NCBI RefSeq assembly: GCF_003201655.1
Contig: NZ_QJJU01000029.1
Coordinates: 1 to 58,827, forward strand
Reading direction: 5' to 3'
Length of the DNA stretch: 58,827 bases
Source of the DNA: Mycolicibacterium moriokaense
Lineage (GTDB): Bacteria > Actinomycetota > Actinomycetes > Mycobacteriales > Mycobacteriaceae
Made by a program: the position numbers and the translations under genes. Of this stretch, positions 41,100 to 52,080 are shown piece by piece; positions within the stretch are counted from its first letter, which is position 1; every line of letters starts with the position of its first letter. The notes beneath the pieces are model-generated. The model made no database searches. It saw only the letters and a list, made by a program, of their open reading frames with translations, and was not told where the DNA came from.

Positions 41100-42509
41100 T
41101 TACTGCGCGGCTTCCAGGAGTTCGTCCAGCGATTCCCGCATCAGGGAAGGAAGCACGTCGACGTCGCTCATCGCATCGCGGTCGGCGTTGATGCCGAAGT
41201 AGAGCACGCCGTTGTAGGACGTCACCCCGATCGCCAGCACCTGATTGTTCAGCAGCGGCGGCACTGAATACGTCTCAAGCAGTTTGGTACCCGCGATGAA
41301 CATCTGCTTCTGCGCGCCAGGCACGTTGGTGATCAGCAGGTTGAACTGTCTCGCCGAAAAACTCGTGGCAACGCGAATTCCCATGGCGTGCAACGTCGGT
41401 GGCGCAAAGCCCGACAGCGTGACGATGGTCCTGGCATCGACGAGGCTGGCCGCGGTCGGATGCGACTCGGTGGCATGCGCGATCTGCGAAAGGCGCACCA
41501 CCGCGTTGCCCTCACCGACCGGCAGGTCGACGAGAAACGGCGACACCTCGCTGATCGCCTGCCCCGGCCCCGTCGTGTCGAGATCGGCGTCCGGATAGAC
41601 CGACATCGGGGCCATCGCCCGCACGGTCGTCATCGCCGTCACCGGCTCGCCCCGCGACATCAGCCAGTTGCGCAGCGCCCCGGCAACCACGGCCAGCACG
41701 ACGTCGTTGACGTCGCAGTCGTAGCGCCCCCGGACCAGGCGATAGTCCTCCAGCCGGTGGCCGGCCACCGCGAACCGGCGGTTGCGCGACACGGTCGCGT
41801 TCAGCGGGCTGTTCGGCGCGGTGCCGCGCGCGAAGGTGCGCGCGACGTCGACGAACCGGCGCCCGACCTCGACCAGCTGGCCCGCGTTCGTCGTCACCTC
41901 CGTCACCGCCGAGCGGACGGACCCAAGCCGCTCGGCAGGGCGCGTCACCCATTCGCCCACGGCGCCAAGAAACAGCTGACGGTCACTCGGCTCGCGCGCA
42001 GGAATCCAGATGTCCTCACCGAACTCCGGCGACTTCTGGGTGCGATCGGCGACCACATGGCCGACCTCCAGCGCCGTCATCCCGTTCACCAGCGCCTGAT
42101 GCGTTTTGGTGTAGATGGCGATGCGGTTACGGGCCAGGCCCTCGATCAGATACATCTCCCACAGGGGCCGCGACTTGTCCAGTGGCCGCGAGCCGAGCCG
42201 GGCGATGAGCTCGTGCAGCTGCGCGTCGCTGCCCGGCGACGGCAGCGCCGACCGCCGGATGTGGTAGGTGATGTCGAAGTCGCGGTCGTCGACCCACACC
42301 GGGCGGGCCAAGCCCAGCGTCACCTCGCGCACCTTCTGGCGGTAGCGCGGGATCTGCGGCAGGCGCTGTTCGACAGTGGCAAGCAGGGTTTCGTAGCTCA
42401 GCCCGGTCCGCGGCTTACGCAGGATCGACAGCGTGCCTACGTACATCGGGGTTGCGGAGTCCTCCAGGTGATAGAACGACGCGTCCGACGCCGACAACCT
42501 GGTCACCAT
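41100..42509 (-). CDS. WS/DGAT-family acyltransferase, Tgs3-like
   Basis: The 469-residue protein belongs to the wax ester synthase/triacylglycerol synthase family: N-terminal MVTRLSASDASFYHLED and a C-terminal NVPGAQKQMFIAG segment match the two halves of the fold. The HHxxxDG catalytic motif reads HQALVNG at 137-143, with the second His and the Asp changed. It is one gene here; in Mtb the corresponding region is split (Rv3234c/Rv3233c). The ppk2-type Rv3232c gene that lies next to it in Mtb is absent. Triacylglycerol synthesis is therefore uncertain. Confidence 0.85.
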   Translation of the reverse strand: MVTRLSASDASFYHLEDSATPMYVGTLSILRKPRTGLSYETLLATVEQRLPQIPRYRQKVREVTLGLARPVWVDDRDFDITYHIRRSALPSPGSDAQLHELIARLGSRPLDKSRPLWEMYLIEGLARNRIAIYTKTHQALVNGMTALEVGHVVADRTQKSPEFGEDIWIPAREPSDRQLFLGAVGEWVTRPAERLGSVRSAVTEVTTNAGQLVEVGRRFVDVARTFARGTAPNSPLNATVSRNRRFAVAGHRLEDYRLVRGRYDCDVNDVVLAVVAGALRNWLMSRGEPVTAMTTVRAMAPMSVYPDADLDTTGPGQAISEVSPFLVDLPVGEGNAVVRLSQIAHATESHPTAASLVDARTIVTLSGFAPPTLHAMGIRVATSFSARQFNLLITNVPGAQKQMFIAGTKLLETYSVPPLLNNQVLAIGVTSYNGVLYFGINADRDAMSDVDVLPSLMRESLDELLEAAQ

Positions 42510-42697
42510 TGAAGTGCAACCCCCCTTTGACGCATATCACTCTCGACGAACCCCCGTGCAGGTTATCGGCCGGTTCAGGGGCCGTGCATCACGGGTGCAT
42601 TAGGCGTCAGGAATGTCCCAGAGCCGTGCGATCATGAATATGTCTGCGACTCTCCAGCAGATGCCGTCGCTATCGCACTCAACGCTGGAGATCACCG

Positions 42698-43198
42698 ATG
42701 ACCGCATCCCGGATTCAGTCCATTTCTTCCCACCCCGAATCGCTCACGACGCCGATCATCGACTGTGAGCCACCACCGGTCGGTTTCACCGCGTGCCCGC
42801 CACCCTCACCGGCCGCGCTGCATCGACGCACTGCGCGCTCGCTCCGGTCGGTGCCGCGCCCAGTGCCCCGCGAGCCGTTGCCGCCCCGCTCGGCGCTGGT
42901 GTTCGCCGACGCGGCGTTGCGCCGCGTTCTGGAGGTCGCGGATCGGCGCAGGCCCATCGCGCAACTGCGTCCACTGGTGGCACCCGCGCTCATCGACACC
43001 GTCATCGGGCTGACGCGAGCACCGCAGACCGCGGTCGCGACGCTACGACGCGTCCGGCTGCGCATGGTCGACGGTGATGAAGAAAATCAAGCCGAGGTGT
43101 TCGGCTCTTACACCCGCGGACCCCGCAGCCTCGCCATCGCAGCACGGATCGAACTGCGCCGTGGCCGCTGGCGAATTGTCGCCCTACAGCTCGGATGA
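42698..43198 (+). CDS. Rv3235-family protein
   Basis: The 166-residue protein has a Pro/Arg-rich N-terminal half and a conserved C-terminal module (VFADAALRRVLEVADRRRPI ... LRRVRLRMVDG ... EVFGSYTRGPRSLAIAARIE). That module defines the actinobacterial Rv3235 family (DUF6459). In actinobacteria this module is often found in the SecA neighbourhood. GGAG precedes the ATG at good spacing. No enzymatic motif is seen and the function is unknown. The 188-base gap before it holds no other recognised gene. Confidence 0.78.
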   Translation: MTASRIQSISSHPESLTTPIIDCEPPPVGFTACPPPSPAALHRRTARSLRSVPRPVPREPLPPRSALVFADAALRRVLEVADRRRPIAQLRPLVAPALIDTVIGLTRAPQTAVATLRRVRLRMVDGDEENQAEVFGSYTRGPRSLAIAARIELRRGRWRIVALQLG

Positions 43199-43217
43199 TG
43201 CGGCTAGCGTTACCCAC

Positions 43218-43685
43218 GTGCAAGGAAATACCGTCAGTGTCGAGCTGGTCATCAACGCGCCTGTCGCCCAGATATTCGCGCTAATCGCCGACGCCGGAAA
43301 GCATTCCAGTATCGACGGGTCCGGCACCGTGGACCATTCGCCTGAGCAGTCGCAGCCGTTGTCGCTCGGCTCGAAGTTCGGCATGTCGATGCGCGGACGA
43401 CCGGAGACGCTGTTCCTGCCATACCGCACCACCAACACCGTCATCGAATTCGAGCCCGACCGCCGCATCGCATGGCAGACCAGGATGGGCCCCCTCGGCC
43501 TGGTGGGCGGGCGGATCTGGCGCTACGAGCTCACCCCGGGCGACGGCGGCACGCTGGTGCGTGAGACGTGGGATGTCTCGCGGGACCGGCAGCGGCCCAT
43601 GCTCAAGATGGGCGCGATGCCCAAGCAGGCCGAGGACGGCATGCGCGCCACGTTGAAGCGCATCGCCGCACTCCTCGAGCCGTGA
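43218..43685 (+). CDS. SRPBCC/START-like lipid-binding domain protein
   Basis: The 155-residue protein has the polyketide-cyclase/Bet-v-1-like fold: VSVELVINAPVAQIFALIADAGKHSSIDG at the start, RTTNTVIEFEPDRRIAWQT in the middle and a long C-terminal helix with MRATLKRIAALLEP. Such domains bind hydrophobic ligands. The start is GTG 43218, 20 bases after the Rv3235-type gene, so they are likely co-transcribed. No ligand can be predicted. Mtb has other genes at this place. Confidence 0.82.
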   Translation: MQGNTVSVELVINAPVAQIFALIADAGKHSSIDGSGTVDHSPEQSQPLSLGSKFGMSMRGRPETLFLPYRTTNTVIEFEPDRRIAWQTRMGPLGLVGGRIWRYELTPGDGGTLVRETWDVSRDRQRPMLKMGAMPKQAEDGMRATLKRIAALLEP

Positions 43686-43695
43686 CCGACGTGCG

Positions 43696-46506
<2,811 letters not shown>

Positions 46507-46607
46507 GCTATTTCCTCTTTTGGGTTCGATGTGATCTCACGGAGCATCAGACGAGGTCCATCGTAAGTGACCCGTCGAAATAGCTGGTCGGAGGCGCTGA
46601 AAAGCGT

Positions 46608-47276
46608 CTAGGCGAGCCGGATCAATCCGTAGTCGTAGGCGTGCCTGCGGTACACCACGCATGGCTTGTCGCTCTGTTGGTCGTGGAACAGGAAGAAATC
46701 GTGGCCGACGAGCTCCATCTCGTAGAGCGCGTCGTCGACAGTCATCGGCTTGGCCGGATGCTCCTTGGTGCGGACCACCCGGCCCGGCTCGTGATCGTCG
46801 ACGCCGACACCGTCTGACTGCGACGAGTCGTCGGCACGCATCTCGGGCAGCGGATCCAGCGCCGTGGCCTGGGCCAATGACACCGGCGTTTTGTCGCCGT
46901 AGTGCACCTTGCGGCGGTCCTTGCTGCGACGCAGCCGACTCTCGAGTTTGCAGACCGCCGACTCAAGGGCGGCGTAGAAGCTGTCCGCGCAGGCCTCGCC
47001 GCGGACGACGGGCCCGCGACCTCGTGCGGTGATCTCGACGTGTTGACAGTTCTTGCGTTGGCGCCGGTTGCGCTCATGGTCGAGTTCGACGTCGAAGAGG
47101 TAGATGGTGCGGTCAAATCGTTCCAGGCGTGACAGTTTCTCTGAGACGTAGAGGCGGAAGTGCTCGGGAACCTCGACGTTTCGGCCCTTGACCACGACCT
47201 CAGCTGTGGGGGCGGGTTCGGGTGTCTCGTCCTCGACCAACAGTATGCGGTCTGAGTCCACGGATTGGCTTGACAT
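46608..47276 (-). CDS. hpf: Ribosome hibernation promotion factor (long form)
   Basis: The 222-residue long-form HPF has an N-terminal HPF/RaiA domain (VVKGRNVEVPEHFRLYVSEKLSRL, about 35-130) and a C-terminal dimerisation domain (VYRRHAYDYGLIRLA at the end). Such proteins bind the 30S decoding centre and, in the long form, pair ribosomes into 100S dimers or stabilise 70S. The start at ATG 47274-47276 removes a long basic extension. Orthologue of Rv3241c, upstream of secA1. The 289-base region before it, up to comF, holds no recognised gene. Confidence 0.92.
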   Translation of the reverse strand: MSSQSVDSDRILLVEDETPEPAPTAEVVVKGRNVEVPEHFRLYVSEKLSRLERFDRTIYLFDVELDHERNRRQRKNCQHVEITARGRGPVVRGEACADSFYAALESAVCKLESRLRRSKDRRKVHYGDKTPVSLAQATALDPLPEMRADDSSQSDGVGVDDHEPGRVVRTKEHPAKPMTVDDALYEMELVGHDFFLFHDQQSDKPCVVYRRHAYDYGLIRLA

Positions 47277-47565
47277 GCTTGACAACTCGTTTCTCTGCGG
47301 AGTCGCACGCTTGGCGTGCCCGGCTTGTCTTCGGATACGCGTCGGCAGGCCTGCATGTCGCTCCGCCCGCCGGCGCAAGGTGTCGAGTACTCACCTCCTA
47401 CCGCTGTTAGGCGATGCTGGCGCTTCGGGGTTGAGCGCCGCCGTGAGGCATTCACGGGTGGTTTGTGCCGACGGTAGTCCGTGTTCACCGGGTAGTGCCA
47501 GTAAATTCGCGGACCTGTTTTCAGTTCTTCACGTCGGCTTGATCTCGGAGAAATCGTGCCAGCCG

Positions 47566-48195
47566 TCAAGCGTTCGCGATCGCAAGGACTCCGGCCACCT
47601 GAACACCTGCGATTTGCAGGACGCGGACCGATTCGCTGGCGGTGGCACCGGTGGTCACGATGTCGTCGACGACGAGCGCGGCTCCCTGTACCGGTCTGAC
47701 AATCTTGACGCGGCCGGCAATGTTGCGTTGACGGTCGGCGCCGGACAGGCCCACGGAATCGCGGACCAAGCCTCGCAGCCGCAGGGCCTGCACGACGCCG
47801 ACGGTGGTTTGTTGGTTGGTAGCCGCTTGGGCGATCCGGGTGACGGGGTCACCGCCGCGCCGCCGGGCGGACGAACGCCGGGTGGGTGCGGGAACGACGG
47901 TCAGCGGGGTGTCGATGACGCCCCAGGCGAGCAGGCGATCGATGCCGGACCTCAGGGCGACGGCGAGCGGCGCGATCAGGTCGGCGCGGCCGTGTTCCTT
48001 GACCGCGACGATGGCTTCCCGGCGCGCGCCTGCGTAGCGGCCGAGCGACAGCACGGGCACGCCGGGGTCGACGCGCGGGGTGATCAGGTGGGGCTGGTCG
48101 GGCTTGACGGCCAGTTCTTGGGCGCACGCGGCACACCACCGCGTTGATGGAGCGCCGCAGCCGCCGCACTCGAGCGGCAGGACGAGGTCGAGCAT
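47566..48195 (-). CDS. comF: ComF family phosphoribosyltransferase
   Basis: The 209-residue protein has an N-terminal zinc ribbon (CGGCG near 10-14 and CAAC near 21-24) and a C-terminal PRTase domain with the PRPP motif VVDDIVTTGAT. ComF proteins take part in DNA uptake in competent bacteria, but mycobacteria lack the rest of the machinery, so the role is unclear. Orthologue of Rv3242c. It marks the left border of the accessory toxin block. Confidence 0.9.
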   Translation of the reverse strand: MLDLVLPLECGGCGAPSTRWCAACAQELAVKPDQPHLITPRVDPGVPVLSLGRYAGARREAIVAVKEHGRADLIAPLAVALRSGIDRLLAWGVIDTPLTVVPAPTRRSSARRRGGDPVTRIAQAATNQQTTVGVVQALRLRGLVRDSVGLSGADRQRNIAGRVKIVRPVQGAALVVDDIVTTGATASESVRVLQIAGVQVAGVLAIANA

Positions 48196-48240
48196 GTCCG
48201 CAGTGTCATAGCGGGGTCTGACAGAGTCGCCGAGGGTTAC

Positions 48241-48720
48241 TCATTCGATGCCCTGGCGGACCATCTGCTCAATCTCGATCACGGGCTTTCCGAGGAGGTG
48301 GCTAAAGATCGTCGCATACGGCTCAACCAGGACTGCGCGCTCCTCACCCATCTGCAGTTCGTAGATCCCCGCCCTAATCTCGACCGCATCGACGGCGGGG
48401 GCAAACCCCTGGGAGTACAGACCCGGCCCCAACGGCGGCGCGCCAATAGCGCTGCGCGCCAATGACGCCCACGTCCAGATCAGATATTTCTCCGTCAATT
48501 CATAGTCAGAGAACTTAGCCGCGTCGGCGTTCCTCTGGCCGCGATCATCCACGGTGTCGATGATCCACCATGTGTCCTCAGTACGGAGATGTACCGAGTA
48601 GTCGCTGGAGGCGAACCTGATGCTGCAATCCTCACAAGAGGTGGAAACGGAAACATTCTGAAAATGGGCCAAATTCGCCCAATAGCTCCAACTGCTCGTC
48701 AAGCGCGAATAGTCCGTCAT
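48241..48720 (-). CDS. Probable immunity protein for the adjacent TNT toxin (Imm61-like)
   Basis: The 159-residue acidic, Trp/Tyr-rich protein has no signal peptide or membrane segment. The pattern around RTEDTWWIIDTVDDRGQ...ELTEKYLIWTWASLARSA and a late AVLVEPYATIFSHLLGK is consistent with Imm61-type immunity proteins. It lies one base after the stop of the TNT toxin gene, the same relation as IFT (Rv3902c) to CpnT (Rv3903c) in Mtb. It should bind and block the toxin in the cytosol. The assignment rests mainly on position and gene order. Confidence 0.68.
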   Translation of the reverse strand: MTDYSRLTSSWSYWANLAHFQNVSVSTSCEDCSIRFASSDYSVHLRTEDTWWIIDTVDDRGQRNADAAKFSDYELTEKYLIWTWASLARSAIGAPPLGPGLYSQGFAPAVDAVEIRAGIYELQMGEERAVLVEPYATIFSHLLGKPVIEIEQMVRQGIE

Positions 48721-48721
48721 G

Positions 48722-50941
48722 TCACCTACCTACATATCTTAGATAGCCGGAGTCGACCAGCGCTTGGACGGCTGCACTGTTTCCGTCGGGTCCGATGATT
48801 CGATACTGGATGGCCCCGCCCGGCTGATGAAACCAGGGTGCGACCTGTGATTGTTCGATGTGGTAGCCGCGTGGCAGATTTGCCGGGTTGTCGACGACAT
48901 AGTCGAAGTAGGGCTTGAGCGCACTGTCCGGCGGAAGCGATAGCTCCGCAAACGGTGTGCCCTCTGGCGCCAGCCACGCCCCTCCTGGATAGCCGAATCG
49001 ACCCAACTGCGTTCCTGCCTCTAGCTGTACATCCGGAATGACTGTGCCCGGCACTGCATACGGTTTATCTGGCAGGGAGTCGTCGGGATAGATCAGGCTG
49101 CCGTCGGGGTTGGTGAATTCTGGGCCGGGATCGACTGGATCGTAACCGTCATACATCGGTGAGTCAGGCGACAACGGCTCCGGCGGCGGTGGGTGATGGC
49201 TCGAGCTGTGGTCAACGGTTGGGGTCGCCGCGTGGCCACTTCCCGGGTCGTGCGATGCATCGTGCTGACCGTGGACGGCTCCGTCGTGAGGCCCGCCGTC
49301 ACCAGGATGCGAAAGTCCGTCGCTCGCACCGGTGGGGCTCGGGACTGACGCCGGCGTTGTGCCCGGCGCGGGCGTCTCCGGATGCGGCGTCTCCACTGGC
49401 GGAGGCTCGACCGGCGCCCGACCGCCCGGCACCGACGATCCCGGGGCCGCCGTCGGTGCGCTGCTCTCGGGCGCCTTGATGGTGTTCAGATCGCTGCTGA
49501 TTCGGCCGGCCTGAGTTGTTACGCTCTCGGTCGCCGATGTCGCTCCCGCGGCGGCGGATGCGTCTCTGGCAGCCCCAGCAGCCACCCGCCCTTCAGCCCC
49601 GGCTTCGGTTGCAGCAGCCCGTGTTTCAACTTCCGCAGCGGCGATCGCCGGATCCGCCTCACCCACTCCTGGAATGGCCAGGCTGCCAAGTTGCGCCTCG
49701 TTGTATCCCAAGGCGCGGAACGGGTGACCGTTCTCGATGTCTTGGTAGTCCACCAAGCCCTTGAGAGTGTCGAGGCTTCCTTGCGGATCACTAGCGATCT
49801 TGCTCGCCAATAGCGCCGGATTGGTCAACTCCGCCGTCGTCTGAAGCATCCCCTCCCACGATTTCGTCGCCCCAGATGGGTCGTAGGCGAATCGCGTCGG
49901 GTCCAATTGCTGCAAGCTCTGGGCGGTCTGCGCGAGGAACTTGAAGCCACCTTCGGTCTGATCGACAAGCGCGGTCAACCCGAACGACAACGCGTCACCG
50001 ACGTCATGTCCGAAGGCTTCCACGAATTCTTTATGCGCCCAGTTTTCAAGCGAATTGGTCTCGGAATCCAGAAGATTGATGCCCTGGCTGAAGAGCTGGC
50101 TCGACGCGTCGGCTTCGCGCTTCATGTTGCTCAGCACCGTCTTGATCTCGTTGGCGACCTCGCGGATCTTTTCCATCGGATCCTGGCCGGTGAAGATGCC
50201 ACCGACGGTTTCCAGAATTCCGCCAGGGCTGAGCTGATGCAGCAACCCGCGAACCGCGTCCTGTGTGGCCTCGACCGTCGCCGCGAAACCGTCGACCGCG
50301 GTCGCCAGCGTCTGAGCCTGCACCGCGATATTCGCCAACCCCGCGCATATCTTGCCAACCGCGTCGGCCATCTGCCCGCCCTCGGGAATCTGCTGACTGG
50401 CCAAAGCCGGCGCCGGCGCCGCGACCTGTGCGGCAAGCCCAGTCATCGAGGCGCCGAAGCTCCGCCAGGCCCCCGCCGCGGAATGTATCTGGCCCGGGTT
50501 GCCGTCCGGCCAGACTTCGCCAACGAACGCCTCCACCAACGACCAGCCCAAGGGCGCGGCGATCCCGCTACCCAATGGCGGCGGCATGCTGGGTGCGCTG
50601 AACTTGCCCGGATCGGTCGGCGCCGGCACCGGGGACTCGCCCCCGCCAACCGTCGACCTGGCATTCGCCCGTCCGTAGTTGTACGCCGACATCTGAACAC
50701 CGGTTCCGACATTCCGGCAGGCGTTTACCGCCGACGCCGCGGCATCCAACACCGCCCTTCCGGACGCGGTGTAACTCTGTCCAAAGACAAGCCCCGCGGC
50801 GTCATGACCGAACATCGCACCGGCGCCCGCGAGCGCGGACGAGAGACTACCTACGGCCGCGGCTATCGATTCACCGTCGCCGCTGACGGTCCCACCGCTC
50901 GCAGCAAGAGCAGGCGGATCCACCGCCAACGGAGCTGTCAC
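48722..50941 (-). CDS. CpnT-like secreted NAD+-glycohydrolase toxin (TNT domain)
   Basis: The 739-residue protein has an N-terminal region resembling CpnT (APLAVDPPALAASGGTV; GVQMSAYNYGRANA; EVWPDGNPGQIHSAAGAWRS), a helical middle (about 230-420), a low-complexity Pro/Thr/His linker (about 480-590) and a C-terminal TNT domain (about 600-739) ending with PWFHQPGGAIQYRI. The TNT domain hydrolyses NAD+. Arg648 and Gln712 line up with essential TNT residues, whereas the His of Mtb TNT is Phe679. It starts with GTG, 3 bases after the esx pair. Confidence 0.87.
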   Translation of the reverse strand: MTAPLAVDPPALAASGGTVSGDGESIAAAVGSLSSALAGAGAMFGHDAAGLVFGQSYTASGRAVLDAAASAVNACRNVGTGVQMSAYNYGRANARSTVGGGESPVPAPTDPGKFSAPSMPPPLGSGIAAPLGWSLVEAFVGEVWPDGNPGQIHSAAGAWRSFGASMTGLAAQVAAPAPALASQQIPEGGQMADAVGKICAGLANIAVQAQTLATAVDGFAATVEATQDAVRGLLHQLSPGGILETVGGIFTGQDPMEKIREVANEIKTVLSNMKREADASSQLFSQGINLLDSETNSLENWAHKEFVEAFGHDVGDALSFGLTALVDQTEGGFKFLAQTAQSLQQLDPTRFAYDPSGATKSWEGMLQTTAELTNPALLASKIASDPQGSLDTLKGLVDYQDIENGHPFRALGYNEAQLGSLAIPGVGEADPAIAAAEVETRAAATEAGAEGRVAAGAARDASAAAGATSATESVTTQAGRISSDLNTIKAPESSAPTAAPGSSVPGGRAPVEPPPVETPHPETPAPGTTPASVPSPTGASDGLSHPGDGGPHDGAVHGQHDASHDPGSGHAATPTVDHSSSHHPPPPEPLSPDSPMYDGYDPVDPGPEFTNPDGSLIYPDDSLPDKPYAVPGTVIPDVQLEAGTQLGRFGYPGGAWLAPEGTPFAELSLPPDSALKPYFDYVVDNPANLPRGYHIEQSQVAPWFHQPGGAIQYRIIGPDGNSAAVQALVDSGYLRYVGR

Positions 50942-50944
50942 CAG

Positions 50945-51232
50945 CTAGCCCCACATGCGTGTGTTCGTCTGCGCAGCAGTCGAGTAGTTCTCGTGTGCCC
51001 CTTCGGCGATCTGCCGTAACCGCGCAAGCGCGTCCCGCATCTCACGGGCTCCCTCATCCCACCGCTGCTGCGCCGATCGTTCGGCCTCTCCCCCGTCCCC
51101 ATACCACGACGCACCCAGCTGCGCGACGGAACCGGCCGCGCGCGCGAGATGACCTTCGAGTTCCTGCTCGAATGACGCCATCCGATCGACGACAGACAAC
51201 AGTGCGGCGGGATCGACTCGGAACGCACTCAC
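50945..51232 (-). CDS. WXG100 protein, EsxE-like
   Basis: The 95-residue helical-hairpin protein has the turn motif WYG in LGASWYGDGGEAE and a long second helix (RDALARLRQIAEGAHENY). It starts with GTG that overlaps the stop of the preceding WXG100 gene (GTGA). The toxin gene starts 3 bases after its stop. In Mtb the EsxF-EsxE pair precedes CpnT and is needed for its export and pore activity. Partner and export route are inferred from that arrangement. Confidence 0.83.
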   Translation of the reverse strand: MSAFRVDPAALLSVVDRMASFEQELEGHLARAAGSVAQLGASWYGDGGEAERSAQQRWDEGAREMRDALARLRQIAEGAHENYSTAAQTNTRMWG

Positions 51233-51531
51233 AAGCCCACGCCCGAAATACCAGCGGCACCAGTACCATCCGTCGTCGAGTAGCGGCTCGCGGCGTCCTG
51301 CAGGAGCGCGGACATCCTGACCAGACCTTCCACCACCTGGTGTGCACCTTCATGCCACTCCTGCCAGACGCCCGAATACGCCGACGCCGCCTCGCCTGAC
51401 CATCCCGACCCGAGCAGGCTCGACACTTCGTTGTCGAGCGAACTCACGCCCGACCGCAAACCCTGGGCAACGGAATCCAGCTCATCTGCGACCGCGACAA
51501 GCGCGGACGTCTCGACCCCCAAATTCGCCAC
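51229..51531 (-). CDS. WXG100 protein, EsxF-like
   Basis: The 100-residue protein has the WSG turn in LGSGWSGEAASAYSGVWQEW and two flanking helices. It is the first gene of the esx-esx-toxin-immunity operon. The GTG start at 51529-51531 is supported by a TACCCT box 6 bases before it, so its mRNA is probably leaderless; an upstream ATG extension would cross that box. The pair with the next gene fits a heterodimeric WXG100 couple. Confidence 0.82.
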   Translation of the reverse strand: MANLGVETSALVAVADELDSVAQGLRSGVSSLDNEVSSLLGSGWSGEAASAYSGVWQEWHEGAHQVVEGLVRMSALLQDAASRYSTTDGTGAAGISGVGL

Positions 51532-51564
51532 GAATCCAGGGTACTGGCCCTTGGAAGGCCTCAA
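51532..51564 (-). promoter_or_regulatory. Promoter of the toxin cassette
   Basis: On the minus strand TTGAGG (51559-51564) and TACCCT (51538-51543) are separated by 15 bases, and TACCCT ends 6 bases before the GTG start of the EsxF-like gene. This is a plausible but imperfect SigA-type leaderless promoter. Confidence 0.38.
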
Positions 51565-51610
51565 TTGCGCTGGTTTTCAACAGCTCTCACAGTGACCCCA
51601 CAGGCATCTT

Positions 51611-52066
51611 TCAGCCCAAGACTATCGAGTCTCCCTGAACCGCGATGTTCTCGGCCTCAAGGGGCTTGTCCGCCGGGCCGTTGGCGACCGTGCCGTCGAG
51701 GTTGAACTTGCTGCCGTGGCACGGGCAGTCGATGGTGCCGTCGGCCACCTTGTCGACCGTGCACCCCTTGTGCGTGCATTTCGCGGAGAACCCCTTGAAC
51801 ACCCCGGCTGAGGGTTGCGTCACCACGATCTCCCCGACGATGACGCCCGACCCGACCGGCACGTCGGCCGTCTTGGCGATGGCCTTCGCCAACGGTGCGG
51901 CGGTGCCGCCCGACGCCGTTGGGGCCGCAGGCGTCGTGGCGGGTTCGCTTGCCGCTTCGGGCTTCTTGCCGTATGTGCTGCAGGCAGCCACGACAGCGGT
52001 CACGAGGCCAAGGCCGGCGCCGAGCAGTACCTTCTGCCTCGAGACGGGGAAATCTCCAATGTTCAC
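51611..52066 (-). CDS. Rieske 2Fe-2S lipoprotein
   Basis: The 151-residue protein has an N-terminal signal with a lipobox-like VAAC (Cys about 29), a Thr/Ala/Pro linker and a compact Rieske domain with CTHKGC ... CPCHGS (C-x-H and C-x2-H). It should sit on the outer face of the membrane and carry electrons. It lies directly after a DUF6529 membrane protein, its probable redox partner. No twin-arginine motif is present. It is not found here in Mtb. Confidence 0.85.
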   Translation of the reverse strand: MNIGDFPVSRQKVLLGAGLGLVTAVVAACSTYGKKPEAASEPATTPAAPTASGGTAAPLAKAIAKTADVPVGSGVIVGEIVVTQPSAGVFKGFSAKCTHKGCTVDKVADGTIDCPCHGSKFNLDGTVANGPADKPLEAENIAVQGDSIVLG

Positions 52067-52080
52067 GGAATACCTTTCAG

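Noticed and set aside
42510..42697. Additional small gene upstream of the Rv3235-family gene
   Set aside because: Short frames only, no ribosome binding site and no recognisable sequence; more likely promoter region shared by divergent genes.
47277..47565. Possible gene or structured RNA in the hpf-comF gap
   Set aside because: No frame with a ribosome binding site and coding character and no clear hairpin; it most likely holds the hpf promoter.
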